Shown: positions 1-10,042, counted from the first letter of the stretch. The stretch is 64,000 nt of DNA from Candidatus Harpocratesius repetitus (GCA_021498095.1 JAIZWK010000001.1:4093450-4157449), one strand, 5' to 3'. The notes: generated by a model not told the origin, from the sequence alone. Numbers and translations are program-made.

Positions 1-1
1 A

Positions 2-871
2 AGAGGCGTTTTTTTAGTAGAAGTTTTCGGAAAGGCAGAAGAACAAAGACGAGTTCAACTTATTGAATTTGAAAATGGAGAAAATGAAGATTCCAGTACT
101 CTTCCAAATAGGGCATTTTATAATGTTAAATTAGATGTAGAAGGTATTTCATTAAGCAATTTTGATGATTTAACAGATTTTGTAATAGAACAAGTTAAAA
201 AACAAGGATTCACAATTCTTTCAGGAATTAAACGTGAACAACTGAATTTTCGAGATTTAAACCTTCCATTTCTATACATATCCATCTTTGGAACAATTCC
301 ATTTTCTAAACTAGACTTAAATTTCTCCAAAATGCGAAAAAAAATCCTTAATACTTTTCAAATTTTTGAAACACGAATTTTTGCACAAGGTTTAGCTTCA
401 GAAATGGATGATATTTCGATTATTAAGAATGAAAACCGCACTGTCGATGATATTGAAACAGAAATCTTAACAAAAATGATTTCCCTACATCCAGAATATC
501 AACTTTATACTAATGAAATTGTAAAGTTGATGAAAGATTTAAAGAAACCATTATTATCGAAAAGAACTGGAAATTCTGTATTTCAAGAAATAATTGCATG
601 GTGGAATTCTATTTTTCCAAAGAAAGAAGCAGAAATGAATTTCCATAAGGACCGAAAAACTTTAGCGGATTTTTTACCAAGTTCATTATCTTCTAAACCA
701 TCTAAAAATAAATATGGTGAAGAAAATACAGAAAAAGAAAGGTTAAAGGATTTAAATATAGAAAGAAAAAAATCAGATGAAGAAGAAATAGATGATGACG
801 AAATAGATGAAGAACAAGTTGAAGAAGAATTGGATAATAATTATGAAAAATTAAACTATGAAGGGAGGTAA
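2..871 (+). CDS. mre11: Mre11/SbcD-type DNA repair nuclease, C-terminal part (5' truncated by window edge)
   Basis: The frame is open from base 2 with no stop before the TAA at 869-871, so the ATG at 332 is internal and the gene begins outside the window. The visible 289 residues lack the phosphoesterase motifs, which would lie upstream. They contain a beta-rich capping-type region (about residues 1-110), then a helical segment and a strongly acidic tail in which Asp and Glu dominate the last 40 residues. The identification rests mainly on context: the stop is 5 bases before the ATG of rad50, and a GGGAGGT ribosome site lies within the last codons, as in archaeal mre11-rad50 operons. The family makes the nuclease that works with Rad50 in double-strand-break end processing. 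The acidic tail is not a standard family feature. The fragment alone would not prove the family. Confidence 0.7.
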   Translation, partial: RGVFLVEVFGKAEEQRRVQLIEFENGENEDSSTLPNRAFYNVKLDVEGISLSNFDDLTDFVIEQVKKQGFTILSGIKREQLNFRDLNLPFLYISIFGTIPFSKLDLNFSKMRKKILNTFQIFETRIFAQGLASEMDDISIIKNENRTVDDIETEILTKMISLHPEYQLYTNEIVKLMKDLKKPLLSKRTGNSVFQEIIAWWNSIFPKKEAEMNFHKDRKTLADFLPSSLSSKPSKNKYGEENTEKERLKDLNIERKKSDEEEIDDDEIDEEQVEEELDNNYEKLNYEGR

Positions 872-876
872 TAATA

Positions 877-3576
877 ATGATTCAAAGAATCCAATTAATC
901 AATATAACAACCCATAAAAATAGCATTATTGAATTTAAACGCGGTATTAATTCACTCATGGGCGATAATGGGGCAGGAAAATCAACAGTTTTACAAATGA
1001 TTGGTTTTGTATTATTTGATTTTTTACCTGGAAGAAATCAAAAACAATATGTTCGAATAGGTGCTAAAGAAAATTTTGGAGAAGTAAAATTATGGATCAT
1101 AGGTAGAGATGGAGAAGAATATATGATTTATCGGACAATTGGAAAACCTAAAAATGAATTATCAGTTACTCATACACAAACCGGAATTATCCTTAAGGAT
1201 ATTAACTCTCTCCAAAATTTCCGAGAATGGGTTCATTTAATATTAGGAATTCGGTCTGATCTCCCTTTAAAAACAATTTTTGAAAATGGAATAGGAGTTC
1301 GACAGGGAACTTTTACAGAACCATTCTTGCGAAATCCTACAGGAAGGGCTCTTGTTTTTGCACCATTATTAAATGTTGATATTTATTCAAAACTATTCAA
1401 AAATTTTCTACATACTATTAAAGATTTTGAGAATGAAATCCACGAAAAAGGAATTCAGAAAAGTGGTCTTGAAGGAGAATTGAAAATTAAGCCAGAATTA
1501 GAAGAACGAGAAAAAATATTTTCAAAAAAGATAAAAAAAATAAAAAAAGACATACAAATGCTTAATTCAGAATGGAAAAAAGTGCATAAACACTTTGCTG
1601 AACTTGAAAAAATTAAGGAAGAGATCACCACAATTCAAAAAACCATTGATATTTTAAAGCAAGATGTTTCAGGACAAGAAAAAATGTTGAAAGAACTCGC
1701 AAATAATCTTAGGGAAGCAAAAAAGGCTCAAGATATTTGCATGAAATCTGAAGAAAATTATCAAAAATATAAAGAGCTTGAAAAGAAAAATAGAATACTT
1801 TCTTCCAAAATTCGAGTTTGGAGACAAAACAAAGATAAATTAACGAATTTTGAAAAAAAACTGGCTGAACTTCAGACTCAAAAAAAGCAACTTGATAAAG
1901 AAATAACAGAAATTGAAAAATTAAAGGATGAACTTCCAAATTTAGAAAAAATACATCAAAAATTCGAAAAATATAACCAAAATGCCGAAAAACTTCGAAT
2001 ACAAAAGGACAGAATTGTTGAAAAAGAGAAAATTTCAACTCAATTAAAAAAAGAATTAAAATTGTTGAATACTCTACCAAAAAAACAGCAAAAAATCAAT
2101 GCAGAATATGAAAACATTCAGAAAGAGTTACAGGAATTAGAAAAACTTGAAAATAAAGTAAAACAAAATCAAATTGATTTGAAAACACACCAAAATCAGA
2201 TAAAAGAATTAAAATTGTATATCAAACAAGCTAATAATGGAATATGTCCTGTTTGTGATCAACCATATAACAACCCTCATAAAGATCTTAAAAGTTATTT
2301 TGCAGAGAAAATTGAAATTCATGAAAAAAAGGTAAAAGAATTATCCAACTTAATTAAAAATCAAAATATAAAATTAAAACAAAAATCAGTATTGCAAAAG
2401 CGTAGAGATCGTTGTGTTGAACTCATAAGTCAATATAGAGAACAAATGGAACAATTAAAAAGAAAGCAAAGAGAATTAGATGAATTGAAACCGATCATTG
2501 AAACAAAACAATCCATACTAAACCAAATATCAGAATTAGAACAAAAAATCGAACAATTGAAAGATCAAAACCAGCGATATAATTTTGTGACAATTAAAGT
2601 TCAGAAAGAACTTATTAATTTTCAAGCATCTGCGTATAATGTCACACAAAAAATCAACAAAATAAAGAAAGAAATGGAACCCATTGAACAAAAAGTTGAA
2701 GAAGGTAAAGATTTAGAGAAAAATCAAATGGAAACTCAAAATTCTTTAGAAAAATATAAATCTTTTTATGATTTATATCAAAAAAATCAAAAATTAGCCA
2801 TTAGACTACCTGAATTCAAACAAAAATTGGAAGGAAATAGAATCGAGTTAGAAAGCTCTAAAAAAGATCTAAAAAATCACACGATTAAACTTAATTCTCT
2901 GTTGAAGAACTTTGACGAAAGAGAATTTTCTGAATTAGAAATGCGTCAAAATCACATTCAAACAAAAATGATTCAAAAAGAAGAAGAATTCAAACACGTG
3001 AAAAATGATTTGGATGATATAAAGAGAAACTTAAGTGTTTTGAAGAATAAAGAAGAAGAATTATCTCAAATAATATATCATTTAGAGAAATTAATAGAAA
3101 TAAAAGAATTTTCAGAACTTTTAAGGACTTGGTTTAAAGAAGCAGGCCCAAAAATAACTGAAGCTTTGATCTCTAACATAAATCAAACCGCCACTGCAAT
3201 TCTAAGACAAATTAAAGAAGATTCAAATCTTTACATTGAATGGCAAAAAGATTACGATGTTATTCTTCAAAGTGAAAAAATTCCAAAGAGAAACTTTTCT
3301 CAACTTTCCGGAGGAGAACAAATGGCTGTAGCTTTAGCAATCCGACTTTCTATTTTGAAAATATTAACGCAAATCGATTTTGCTTTCTTTGATGAACCTA
3401 CAACTAACTTAGATGAAGCAACTCGCAGAAATTTAGCTCAAAGTATCCAAAACGTTCGAGGATTTGAACAAATTTTTGTAATTTCACATGATGATACTTT
3501 TGCAGATTATGCAGATTATAAAATTCGATTATCGAAAAATGAAGACGAAATTACAAATGTCGAAATAGAATTCTAA
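877..3576 (+). CDS. rad50: Rad50/SbcC-type SMC-like ATPase
   Basis: This 899-residue protein has the full Rad50 plan. An N-terminal ABC half carries Walker A GDNGAGKS at residues 29-36. A long Glu/Lys/Gln-rich coiled coil spans about 180-450 and 470-750, interrupted by a zinc hook with Cys457 and Cys460 in CPVC. The C-terminal half has the signature LSGGEQ near 810 and Walker B ending in DEPTTNLD near 840, followed by the His switch VISHDD. Rad50 tethers DNA ends through hook dimerisation and controls Mre11 nuclease by ATP binding. The start is an ATG placed 7 bases after GGGAGGT, directly downstream of the mre11-type gene. The length matches archaeal Rad50 (about 850-900). The neighbouring genes do not include herA or nurA, but the other side of mre11 is outside the window. 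Confidence 0.96.
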   Translation: MIQRIQLINITTHKNSIIEFKRGINSLMGDNGAGKSTVLQMIGFVLFDFLPGRNQKQYVRIGAKENFGEVKLWIIGRDGEEYMIYRTIGKPKNELSVTHTQTGIILKDINSLQNFREWVHLILGIRSDLPLKTIFENGIGVRQGTFTEPFLRNPTGRALVFAPLLNVDIYSKLFKNFLHTIKDFENEIHEKGIQKSGLEGELKIKPELEEREKIFSKKIKKIKKDIQMLNSEWKKVHKHFAELEKIKEEITTIQKTIDILKQDVSGQEKMLKELANNLREAKKAQDICMKSEENYQKYKELEKKNRILSSKIRVWRQNKDKLTNFEKKLAELQTQKKQLDKEITEIEKLKDELPNLEKIHQKFEKYNQNAEKLRIQKDRIVEKEKISTQLKKELKLLNTLPKKQQKINAEYENIQKELQELEKLENKVKQNQIDLKTHQNQIKELKLYIKQANNGICPVCDQPYNNPHKDLKSYFAEKIEIHEKKVKELSNLIKNQNIKLKQKSVLQKRRDRCVELISQYREQMEQLKRKQRELDELKPIIETKQSILNQISELEQKIEQLKDQNQRYNFVTIKVQKELINFQASAYNVTQKINKIKKEMEPIEQKVEEGKDLEKNQMETQNSLEKYKSFYDLYQKNQKLAIRLPEFKQKLEGNRIELESSKKDLKNHTIKLNSLLKNFDEREFSELEMRQNHIQTKMIQKEEEFKHVKNDLDDIKRNLSVLKNKEEELSQIIYHLEKLIEIKEFSELLRTWFKEAGPKITEALISNINQTATAILRQIKEDSNLYIEWQKDYDVILQSEKIPKRNFSQLSGGEQMAVALAIRLSILKILTQIDFAFFDEPTTNLDEATRRNLAQSIQNVRGFEQIFVISHDDTFADYADYKIRLSKNEDEITNVEIEF

Positions 3577-3752
3577 TAAAAACAATAATCTACATCCTAA
3601 TATAGTTTTAGATAAGAATAGAAAAAGATTTCTTAACTTTGATTACTTCCACAACACTCATTCGGGAATAAACATGAATTGATTGTACAAATTAGTAAAA
3701 AGTAATTAATATCGAAAAAAGTGAAATAAAAAAAATCTTTTTTAGATTTAGA

Positions 3753-5192
3753 TCATGGATTAATTTCATTACCTTGTTTTTCAAGTTCAGCTTCGTAGTG
3801 AGTTTGACACAATCCTCCAGATGGAAGAATTCGAAGATCTGTTTCTTTATCAAAGAAATGAATTTGATCATCCATGAATTGCACTTTTACTGGTTCATCG
3901 ATCTTCAATTTTGTAATTCCTTCTTGTTTGACAATAATTTCTAAATTATCGAAAATTGAATTTCGAGATTTTCTTTTAATGGGAAAATCAATGTATACAA
4001 ATGTATCTGAACCAATAGGCTCTAGAACACCAATTGTTGCATCCAGTTTTGCTTCAGGGGTATTCAATAAAATATGTTCAGGTCGGATACCCAAAGTTAC
4101 TTCTTTATTAATAAAATTACTCAATCCTACCTTATAATAATCAGGAATATTATAAGAAAATGCTTCTGATACAAATTGAAGCTGTTCACTGTTTTTTTCG
4201 ATTCTTCCTTCAACAAAATTCATAGGAGGAGATCCTATAAAACCAGCTACGAACTTATTCACTGGTTGTCGGTACACTTCTTCTGGAGTTCCAACTTGAT
4301 TTGCTATGCCTTCATTTAACACTACAATACGGTTTCCTAATGTCATTGCTTCTATTTGATCATGAGTTACATATAAGGTCGTAACTCTAAGCTTTTTGGT
4401 TAATCGTTCTAATTCAGCCCGCATCTGAACCCTAAGTTTTGCATCTAAATTGCTTAATGGTTCATCCATCAAGAAAGCTTTTGGATTTCGAATAATTGCA
4501 CGCCCTAATGCAACTCGTTGGCGCTGTCCACCACTCAATTGTTTAGGTTTTTTCCAAAGTTGAGTCTCAATACCCAATAACTCAGATGTTTCTTTTACCT
4601 TTTGCCGAATTTTCTCTTCTCTGGAAAGATATTCTTGAAATATTGGAATCTTCATCTTCATTGCCCAAAAACGAAGATTCATCATTTTAATATCTTGTCT
4701 AGTCTCAGGGAAGGAATATAACATAAAAATCCACCCCAAAATCCCTGCAACAAATATTAAATTAATATATTCGGGAACAATTTGGCCCAAAAGCTGGCAA
4801 AATCCATAATATAAACTAACAATACCTCCGTAAAATAAAAGAAGAGCCATCGAAATCATCAAGTTTGCCCATTTTATTTTCTCTCGATTTCTGATACCAA
4901 ATGCAAGGTTTTCATAGATTGTATAATGGGGATATAAAGCATAGGACTGAAAAACCATAGCTATATTCCTATCTTTCGGAGATATATCATTGATTATTTC
5001 TCCATCAATGGAAATAGTACCACTAGTTATAGTTTCTAATCCTGCCAACATTCGGAGTGTAGTAGTTTTCCCACATCCGGATGGTCCGACTAAACAAACG
5101 AACTCTTCATCAGATACTTCTAAATTAAAGTTCTTAACTGCTTCAAATGTTCCAAATTTTTTAGTGATATTCTTAAATTCTATTTTTGCCAT
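3753..5192 (-). CDS. MalK/MsmX/UgpC-type sugar ABC transporter ATPase with an internal membrane insertion
   Basis: This ATPase powers uptake by the adjacent permeases. Walker A GPSGCGKTT is at 36-44, the Q-loop FQSYALYP at 81-88, the signature LSGGQ at 219-223, Walker B ending DEPLSNLD near 243-250, and the H-loop THD follows. A TOBE-type regulatory domain (about 290-460) fits carbohydrate-uptake ATPases. At 479 residues it is about 100 longer than usual. The excess is a block at about 104-187, between Q-loop and signature, with two strongly hydrophobic stretches (about 109-136 and 142-160) that look like transmembrane helices. The canonical helical subdomain resumes at about 190. A GGAG ribosome site sits 8 bases before the ATG, and the gene starts 12 bases after the preceding permease. 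Substrate is inferred from the starch-degrading neighbours. Confidence 0.93.
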   Translation of the reverse strand: MAKIEFKNITKKFGTFEAVKNFNLEVSDEEFVCLVGPSGCGKTTTLRMLAGLETITSGTISIDGEIINDISPKDRNIAMVFQSYALYPHYTIYENLAFGIRNREKIKWANLMISMALLLFYGGIVSLYYGFCQLLGQIVPEYINLIFVAGILGWIFMLYSFPETRQDIKMMNLRFWAMKMKIPIFQEYLSREEKIRQKVKETSELLGIETQLWKKPKQLSGGQRQRVALGRAIIRNPKAFLMDEPLSNLDAKLRVQMRAELERLTKKLRVTTLYVTHDQIEAMTLGNRIVVLNEGIANQVGTPEEVYRQPVNKFVAGFIGSPPMNFVEGRIEKNSEQLQFVSEAFSYNIPDYYKVGLSNFINKEVTLGIRPEHILLNTPEAKLDATIGVLEPIGSDTFVYIDFPIKRKSRNSIFDNLEIIVKQEGITKLKIDEPVKVQFMDDQIHFFDKETDLRILPSGGLCQTHYEAELEKQGNEINP

Positions 5193-5204
5193 TTTAATAT
5201 CTCC

Positions 5205-6893
5205 TTACTTAACACTTCCTGCAACAGCACCTTTAGCTAAATCTTTTTGCATAAACAAAAAGAACAATACAACAGGCAATGCAACCAGAATAGAATATGG
5301 AGCAAGTAATTCAAAAAAAGGAGCTTGATCTTGAGCATTCTCATAATTATCCGATAATAATGGTAGGGTATAATTTTGAGGTGTTCGTAACAATGTACGT
5401 GCTAAAATAAAATCTTGCCAAGAGCTCAGAAAAGTGAAAATTAATACTGCGACTAATCCAGATCGAGCAAGTGGAAACGCAATTTTTGCAAAATTACCAA
5501 ATCGTCCAGTACCATCAATAATAGCTGCTTCTTCAATATCTACAGGGATGGTTTCAAAATAACCCTTCATCATCCAAGTACAATATGCTGTAGTCCCAAC
5601 GGCAGATGCTAATAAAATTCCACCAAATGTATCTACAAAACCTAAAGAAGCCCATATTACATATTGAGGGAGTAAAAGAATGATTCCAGGAAACATTTGT
5701 GTCGTTAGAATTAAATAGGTTAAGAAACTATTCCCTTTAAACTTAAAACGTGCCAAAGCATAAGCAGAGGTGACTGAAATCATAATTCCAATTAATCCAG
5801 TTCCCAAACCTAAACCAAAACTTCTTAAGAGCGCACCACTAAATGAAGGTTCATCAGAAGAAACTGCAAACATGACACTTGAATAATTTAAAATTAAATT
5901 ATATAATGGTGAACCAGGTGATACACCTGTTAAAATCTCTTGATATGAAGAAAGTGACACCTTAATTACCAGATATACAGGAAAGAGCGAAAATATAACA
6001 TAGGCAATTAACACCACATAAAACGGAGTCATTTTTATTAATTGAGAACTATTTTGGATAAAATTCTCCTTTGATTCATTAGAGTGAAAGAAATATTTAT
6101 AAAAATTAACAATAATTAAACCAAAAACAACAGAAAGACCAATTATGTCCCAAATTAATATTACATTATTATTTGCTTCTTCTTTAAAATAAAGTTTAAT
6201 TAAGTTGATAAAATAAATTAAGAAACCTCCTAATATTACCAAAAACAAAACTCTGATAATTTTAAGAATATTTTCTTTTTTAGGACTATTTTGAATTATA
6301 TTAAAAGCAAACATAACAAAGACAGCCAGATATAAGAACATGAAAACCAAAGTAGATATTTCCATAAATTCTGAATAATTTCCTATATCCCCTCTGATCC
6401 AATCTGCACCGCTTTGAACTTTATCAACTGTATCTGGAATTGTTTCAATTATTTTAATAGATTGATTAATCCAAAAACTTGTAAAGATCGCAATTCCAGT
6501 ATATATTAAACCAAGAATTGAAACCATACGCATTTTGTCGTCCCAGTCTTTATTTTTTAGCACATACCCGATTATAGCTATTGAAACAATGGTTAAAACA
6601 ACCAAAGTTGCAAAATAAATACCATAATTCATGTGCAATAATCGTAATACACGAGATAAATCCCCATCAGGTTGATCTCTATGATAGATTGGATTGTTGT
6701 TTTTCCATAAAGATCCAGTTCCATATTTAATGCGGTTCCATAATATTGTTTCTGTTTGCCAAAATCCTCCAATTATAAGAATTAATCCCATAACTATTAA
6801 AATCACAAGAAAATTTATTGGTCGAGTTTTAAATTTCTGGTCATTTACAGAGACATTGATATAATTTAAATCATTAATAATTTCTTCTGTCAT
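5205..6893 (-). CDS. MalG-type sugar ABC permease with a large N-terminal membrane extension
   Basis: The C-terminal ~280 residues are a normal binding-protein-dependent permease: TM1 near 290-310, then the core helices, with the EAA loop (EEAAIIDGTGRFGNF) contacting the ATPase. This part matches MalG-type inner membrane subunits. The first ~285 residues are extra and hold about six hydrophobic segments (approximately 28-45, 92-111, 124-141, 179-199, 211-230, 246-264), making the protein 562 residues instead of about 280-300. I place the start at the ATG at 6891-6893. GGAGG lies 12 bases upstream, while a possible upstream TTG at 6905 directly abuts that site and is unlikely. The gene overlaps the end of the MalF-type gene by 20 bases, indicating translational coupling. 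The function of the extension is unknown. Confidence 0.93.
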   Translation of the reverse strand: MTEEIINDLNYINVSVNDQKFKTRPINFLVILIVMGLILIIGGFWQTETILWNRIKYGTGSLWKNNNPIYHRDQPDGDLSRVLRLLHMNYGIYFATLVVLTIVSIAIIGYVLKNKDWDDKMRMVSILGLIYTGIAIFTSFWINQSIKIIETIPDTVDKVQSGADWIRGDIGNYSEFMEISTLVFMFLYLAVFVMFAFNIIQNSPKKENILKIIRVLFLVILGGFLIYFINLIKLYFKEEANNNVILIWDIIGLSVVFGLIIVNFYKYFFHSNESKENFIQNSSQLIKMTPFYVVLIAYVIFSLFPVYLVIKVSLSSYQEILTGVSPGSPLYNLILNYSSVMFAVSSDEPSFSGALLRSFGLGLGTGLIGIMISVTSAYALARFKFKGNSFLTYLILTTQMFPGIILLLPQYVIWASLGFVDTFGGILLASAVGTTAYCTWMMKGYFETIPVDIEEAAIIDGTGRFGNFAKIAFPLARSGLVAVLIFTFLSSWQDFILARTLLRTPQNYTLPLLSDNYENAQDQAPFFELLAPYSILVALPVVLFFLFMQKDLAKGAVAGSVK

Positions 6894-8538
6894 TGTAATT
6901 TTCAACCTCCTTAAAAAGTTCTTTGGGTTTGCTTTTTTCTAATTGGCTCATTTCTATATATCGATTGTAAATCTTTTCTTCCAACGTTCCTTTTTCGCCT
7001 ACAAAGATTTTATCCGGATTAAATATCTTCTTGTAAGCACGACTGAAAGTTGTTAACAATAAGAATACAATGAAACTTAAAGCAGCGGCTCTTGCATAAT
7101 CACGAGATTCATCGAATAAACTATAAATAAACGTTACAAAAATGGAATATAGCCGACTATTCGGAAGATTTTGTCCTTGTGCAAGAATGTAAACAACATT
7201 AAATAAATTAAAGGTCCAAACAAATCCCAGTAAAGATACTGTAAAAAGAGTAGGTTTAATTAAGGGAAAAGTTATTGATTTAAATTGAGTCCATGCATCG
7301 GCTCCATCAATTTCTGCAGCTTCATAAAGATCTGGAGGGATACCTTGCATGGCAGCTAAGAAACTAACCATCATGAAAGGCACTCCTAACCAGATATTAA
7401 TAATTATAGCTGAAAAAGTAATCATAATAAACCTTTTATTTAAAATATAAACTGAAGAATTTATCCAAAAAGAATCACCTGTAGTATCTTCTATATTGAT
7501 TATTTTATAACTGAATAAATTGTTCTCAATTCCACCTAAAATCGGGTTAATATAATAATATAGAATCCATCCTAAAAGTACTCCAATGATTAAAAATACA
7601 CTTCTAATTAAGGCGCGATAAGATTTATCTTTTATAATTTTTAGTTCAAAGAAATTAATTGATATTGAAAGAACTGCAAAAATAACTAGAGCACCAAAAA
7701 TAATTGAAATTAAATTACCAACATTAAATGTGAAATATCCTTTTGGAAAAATCTTATCTGTGTTTTTTCCTAAAAATCCATTTGGATTAAAAATGAAATT
7801 TTTCCATATTAATGTTGATGCAAATGAAGGAATTGCCCAAGGAATGATGAAAATACTACGGAAAAAACCTTTTCCCGCAAAATCCCGGTTCATTAAAACA
7901 GCTAATAAAATTCCAATTATAACATGAAAACATACACAGACAACTGTCCAAAAAACAGTATTAAACAATATTTGGACAAAATCTAGTTCTGTTGCGGTTA
8001 ATACAACTCTATAATTCTCAAGTGGAATTACAATTGGAATGTAATTCCATATAAATCTTAAAAGCCATAATAAAGAGGGTGCAACCAATAATCCTGAAAA
8101 CAAAACAATTAAGGAAATTACTGGACTGGAAAGTTTGGATTTTTTCTTGAATATTTTATAGCCTAAATTAATATATAGAAGATAAAAAATGGTTAAAATT
8201 AATAAAAATAATCCATAACTAATATCACCATTAGCTGTAAAAATACTGGTATCTGTATATGTAAAAAATTCAAAAAAAGAAGTATTATTTAAATTTTTAA
8301 AATTGAAATAGAATTCAAATAATCGATCTCCTAGATCTCCAGCGGTAGGATTTATATATAAACTCATAATTAAAGCGAAGAAAATAGGTAAGAAAATGAA
8401 GATAATAATAGAAAGTAAAGCAGGAAGAAGAAAGAGATAAGCCGTAGCAAGATCATTTGAACGCATTGTTCCTTTTGATTTCTTGCGTTTGGTTGTTCTC
8501 TTAGCTTGTATTTGTGTTGCAGTTGTAATAGTTGACAT
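6874..8538 (-). CDS. MalF-type sugar ABC permease with extra membrane segments
   Basis: This 554-residue permease has a basic cytoplasmic N-terminus, TM1 near 33-60 and a standard core (about 185-250 and 372-520). The EAA loop YEAAEIDGADAWTQF is near 405-419. Two regions exceed the family plan: about 105-160, with two hydrophobic segments, and about 265-335, with two more, the latter inserted between the conserved FNPNGFLG segment and the NIWLGVPF helix. E. coli MalF also has extra elements, but in a different place and without the second insertion. I reject the longer frame start at 8622: it is TTG, overlaps the preceding binding-protein gene by 53 bases and has no ribosome site. The ATG at 8538 follows a G-rich stretch by 8 bases. 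It pairs with the MalG-type subunit just downstream. Confidence 0.92.
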   Translation of the reverse strand: MSTITTATQIQAKRTTKRKKSKGTMRSNDLATAYLFLLPALLSIIIFIFLPIFFALIMSLYINPTAGDLGDRLFEFYFNFKNLNNTSFFEFFTYTDTSIFTANGDISYGLFLLILTIFYLLYINLGYKIFKKKSKLSSPVISLIVLFSGLLVAPSLLWLLRFIWNYIPIVIPLENYRVVLTATELDFVQILFNTVFWTVVCVCFHVIIGILLAVLMNRDFAGKGFFRSIFIIPWAIPSFASTLIWKNFIFNPNGFLGKNTDKIFPKGYFTFNVGNLISIIFGALVIFAVLSISINFFELKIIKDKSYRALIRSVFLIIGVLLGWILYYYINPILGGIENNLFSYKIINIEDTTGDSFWINSSVYILNKRFIMITFSAIIINIWLGVPFMMVSFLAAMQGIPPDLYEAAEIDGADAWTQFKSITFPLIKPTLFTVSLLGFVWTFNLFNVVYILAQGQNLPNSRLYSIFVTFIYSLFDESRDYARAAALSFIVFLLLTTFSRAYKKIFNPDKIFVGEKGTLEEKIYNRYIEMSQLEKSKPKELFKEVENYNDRRNY

Positions 8539-8569
8539 TGTTATTACCCCCGAATAAAAAAGAAAAAAA

Positions 8570-10042
8570 TTAAATCCTTCGTTTCCGTAAAAGAAGGAAT
8601 GTAGTAATGGCAATCGCTCCAATGAATAAACTGATAGGATAAGAAGGTATTGAACTTGTTCCTTGAATCACATCATCAGTTAAATCTCCTGATTTTTTGG
8701 GCAAATATTCTCCCCACCTTACCAAAGTATTTGCAATACATTCATCAAGTGAAATTTCTCCAGCTAAATATTCATTAATTCGATCCCCAAAATCGGTTTC
8801 GATTTGAGCCCAATCCTTTGAAACAGGAACACGAAGTGCTGATTGAACTGCATCCCAATAAGCTTTAACATAAGGATAAGAAAATGCTTCCTTAACTTCT
8901 GACATTTCCATTACACTTTTTCGAGAAGGAACGTGATAATAATCAATTGCACCAATTTTTTGAGCTTCTTGACCACTCATATATTTGGCGAACAATACTG
9001 AAGCATTGTATTCTGCAGAATTTGGAACTACATGTTTAGATATTACATAACCATGACATCCTACAGGGGCGCCTCTATGACCTTCTTCATCATGTGGTAG
9101 TTGTACAATTCCAAGATTATCTCCACCTTGAAAAATGGGTTCAATTTCAATGTTCTGTTTTAATTCCCAAGGCCCTTGATTAATCATCGCTACCTTTCCA
9201 GAACGAAAACTTGGATTCAATGGACCCCAACCTTGATCTAACCAATTTGGAGTAACTGAACTATCAGTTAAGTTTTTCAAGAATTGAAGAGCTAATCGTG
9301 ATTCAAGGCTATCGATAGCAACAGAATCTATATAAATTTCATCATTGTAGAACATCTGAGCGCCATGACCAAAATAGTAAGGTTGTGCACCAAACATCAT
9401 ACCTGCTAAAGTTGTTGCATAAACATGATGGGTTTCTCCTCCATATTCATATTCAGTTCCATTAACTTGGTTCAAAATATCCAAATATTCATCCCAAGTC
9501 CATGAAGTATTAATGCTTAAAGTACTTGTATCAATTCCAGCCAATTCAAAGATTTCTTTATTATACATAATTGCTGGTGTATCGACTAATTGAGGATATG
9601 CCCAAATTTGATCATTTCCTTCAGAATCAGGATATGTGACCATTTCAATAGAAATATTGATGAAATCATCTAAATCTTCTTGAGAAAAAGTATCTGTCAA
9701 TGGATTCAACATACCCGATGCAGCAAATTCTGGAATCCAATCCCGAGTAGCACGCATTACATCGGGTTCTGTGTTAGCAATATACGAACTAGTAAAAAGA
9801 TTGCGCGCATCGAAAAAATCGACATATAAAGCATTAACTTCAATATCAGGATGTTCCGCTTCAAAATCTGTAATTAGTTGAATAACTCCTGGTTCTTCAG
9901 CAATATTTTCAGTATACCAAAAACTAATGCTTATAACAGCAGATTTTGGTTTTTGTGAAACTCCTACAACATTCGGGACAAATGCAAATCCGGAAATCGT
10001 AAGTAAGACTAAAAAGAATACAATTTGCTTTTTAATTTTCAT
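8570..10042 (-). CDS. Extracellular sugar-binding protein of an ABC transporter (family 1), membrane-anchored
   Basis: The protein opens with Lys residues and a hydrophobic signal (about 5-25) and then follows the MalE/UgpB-like plan: the FWYTENIAEEPG start, a D-W-I-P-E-F segment, YNKEIFELAGID, a W-T-W-D-E segment, and GKVAMINQGPWEL. The C-terminus carries PSYP followed by a ~17-residue hydrophobic helix and RKRR, a surface-anchoring or sorting-type tail like that of the large surface protein at 15.4-18.0 kb. Without a lipobox, this tail probably holds the protein at the outer face of the membrane. GGAGG lies 8 bases before the ATG. The coding region overlaps the other binding protein by 11 bases. 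It likely delivers malto-oligosaccharides, inferred from the neighbouring GH57 enzyme. Confidence 0.93.
   Translation of the reverse strand: MKIKKQIVFFLVLLTISGFAFVPNVVGVSQKPKSAVISISFWYTENIAEEPGVIQLITDFEAEHPDIEVNALYVDFFDARNLFTSSYIANTEPDVMRATRDWIPEFAASGMLNPLTDTFSQEDLDDFINISIEMVTYPDSEGNDQIWAYPQLVDTPAIMYNKEIFELAGIDTSTLSINTSWTWDEYLDILNQVNGTEYEYGGETHHVYATTLAGMMFGAQPYYFGHGAQMFYNDEIYIDSVAIDSLESRLALQFLKNLTDSSVTPNWLDQGWGPLNPSFRSGKVAMINQGPWELKQNIEIEPIFQGGDNLGIVQLPHDEEGHRGAPVGCHGYVISKHVVPNSAEYNASVLFAKYMSGQEAQKIGAIDYYHVPSRKSVMEMSEVKEAFSYPYVKAYWDAVQSALRVPVSKDWAQIETDFGDRINEYLAGEISLDECIANTLVRWGEYLPKKSGDLTDDVIQGTSSIPSYPISLFIGAIAITTFLLLRKRRI

Noticed and set aside
3577..3752. Candidate gene between rad50 and the ATPase
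   Set aside because: The 176-base convergent gap has stops in all frames and no start with a ribosome site.
8539..8622. Longer N-terminus for the MalF-type permease (TTG start at 8622)
   Set aside because: It overlaps the preceding binding-protein gene by 53 bases, has no ribosome site and uses TTG, whereas ATG 8538 is well placed.
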